Below, in pieces: positions 63,440 to 64,000 of a stretch of DNA of 64,000 nucleotides. Position 1 is the stretch's first letter; the number at the start of each line of letters is the position of its first letter. Source of the stretch: Rhodotorula mucilaginosa (lineage: Eukaryota > Basidiomycota > Microbotryomycetes > Sporidiobolales > Sporidiobolaceae); contig CP137878.1 of assembly GCA_034406715.1 (NCBI GenBank), positions 618,514 through 682,513 on the forward strand. The letters are read 5' to 3'. The notes beneath the pieces were generated by a model. It saw only the letters and a program-made list of their open reading frames with translations, did no database searches and had not been told where the DNA came from. The position numbers and the translations under genes are program-made.

Positions 63440-63720
63440 ACATACTCTCGCTACCTAACGACAGCCCTCCAACCCACCCCAGCGCCCACACATACATCCA
63501 CTCACATGCTCATACCAACACCTCGTCCGCACTCCGCGGCTACTCCCTCGTCCCACTCAAACCCCAGACCGAGCACTCCCCCAGCCAACTCTCTCGATGG
63601 CGTGTGGCGCGGCACTCCCCCGGTCCCGGCTCATCCGTCAGGCCGTCGATCGATGCACATAGATCGAGTACCATAGCCGGAGAGTGAGAATACAGAGATC
63701 CCACATGAGCCACCAGAGTA
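63440..63720. other. Pyrimidine-rich region without a recognised gene
   Basis: CT- and CA-rich on the + strand (CACACA/CCCAC blocks at 63430-63500). Nothing is supported. Confidence 0.4.
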
Positions 63721-63729
63721 TCTCTTCAG

Positions 63730-63919
63730 CCACCCCGCAGGAAGACGCGACCAACCTGTATGTCCCTGTAAGAAACCCCTCGGAGACCCCGCTGATCACA
63801 GCTACTGTGATGCTATCGCGGCCCCACCAGTGAGAGTTATTGTTCCCGATCTATTCACTGTGAGTGTGACGCTAGACACTGGAGCGAACTACCTAACTCT
63901 GTTCTGCCTCTCGTGCTAG
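63730..63919 (+). other. Retroelement-like protease fragment (DTGA motif), weak
   Basis: One + frame is open from about 63731 to the TAG at 63917-63919 and ends VRVIVPDLFTVSVTLDTGAN followed by YLTLF. A hydrophobic strand followed by LDTGA is what retrotransposon (Ty3/gypsy-type) aspartic proteases show at the active site. No other retroelement part (reverse transcriptase, integrase, LTR) is visible before the window ends. It could equally be chance or a cellular retropepsin-like protein. Confidence 0.3.
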
Positions 63920-63980
63920 TGCACACATATGACCTGTGCGGCAGCAGACCAAGAAGGACCACCGTTTGGGCTCTTCAAGT

Positions 63981-64000
63981 CCCCCCCCTCCCCCCCCCAA
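63981..64000. repeat. C-rich homopolymer at the window end
   Basis: C8-T-C9 followed by AA closes the window; the window also opens with C7 followed by a CT run. These may be contig edges at homopolymers or chance. Confidence 0.5.

Overview
The window looks like nuclear DNA of a GC-rich, intron-dense basidiomycete yeast, probably of the Pucciniomycotina (Rhodotorula/Sporobolomyces-like). That is inferred from eukaryotic gene content, very short introns (mostly 55-110 nt, with CTGAC/CTAAC branch sites and NAG acceptors), strong third-position GC giving long antisense shadow frames, RG/Q/G/S-rich inserts in conserved proteins, and about 100 reconstructable introns. I read 22 genes with good support, plus one weak gene candidate and one retroelement-like fragment at the right edge. 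Nearly all exon chains below were checked by hand for phase and for homology across each junction. No transcript data were available.

Layout. 1-816: 3' part of a Rho GTPase. 1771-3519 (-): RAD57/XRCC3 recombinase. 3654-4381 (+): TOM22, whose start codon appears to be split by an intron. 5169-16401 (+): a 3551-residue FMP27/BLTP2 bridge-like lipid-transfer protein. 16564-18428 (-) and 24460-25755 (+): two paralogous FCP1-like HAD proteins with degenerate catalytic motifs, flanking the tRNA-thiolation gene NCS2/CTU2 (18684-21171) and a class II aldolase/adducin protein (22090-23418). 26321-28868 (-): MCM1-type MADS-box factor. 30394-31793 (-): PML1/SNIP1 FHA protein. 32830-35191 (+): ThDP-dependent enzyme. 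35509-37968 (-): VWA-domain protein with several tiny exons. 38018-41507 (-): GEM1/Miro. 41669-42072 (+): UPF0390 (DUF2462) small basic protein. 42351-44057 (-): UNG1. 44333-46057 (-): actin-capping alpha subunit CAP1. 46646-47772 (-): ROT1. 48132-53497 (+): RecQ helicase SGS1/BLM. 53699-56639 (-): DEAH-box helicase (DHR2-like). 57572-59158 (-): queuosine-salvage family protein. 59333-61707 (-): MNN2/MNN1-type mannosyltransferase. 61708-64000: mostly no recognised gene.

These are independent housekeeping genes, not an operon or a gene cluster. Functional groups recur: DNA repair and recombination (RAD57, UNG1, SGS1), mitochondria (TOM22, GEM1), RNA processing and tRNA modification (PML1, NCS2, DHR2, queuosine salvage), secretory pathway and cell wall (ROT1, mannosyltransferase, Rho), membrane contact (FMP27). 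I see no evidence that proximity is functional.

Most worth a second look: the pair of RG-rich FCP1-like probable pseudophosphatases; the AT|G split start of TOM22; three GC-AG introns sharing the donor GCGAGT; coding exons of 12-30 nt in UNG1, the VWA gene and the ThDP enzyme; the 49-bp gap between GEM1 and the VWA gene; and large low-complexity insertions inside CAP1, RAD57, GEM1 and FMP27.
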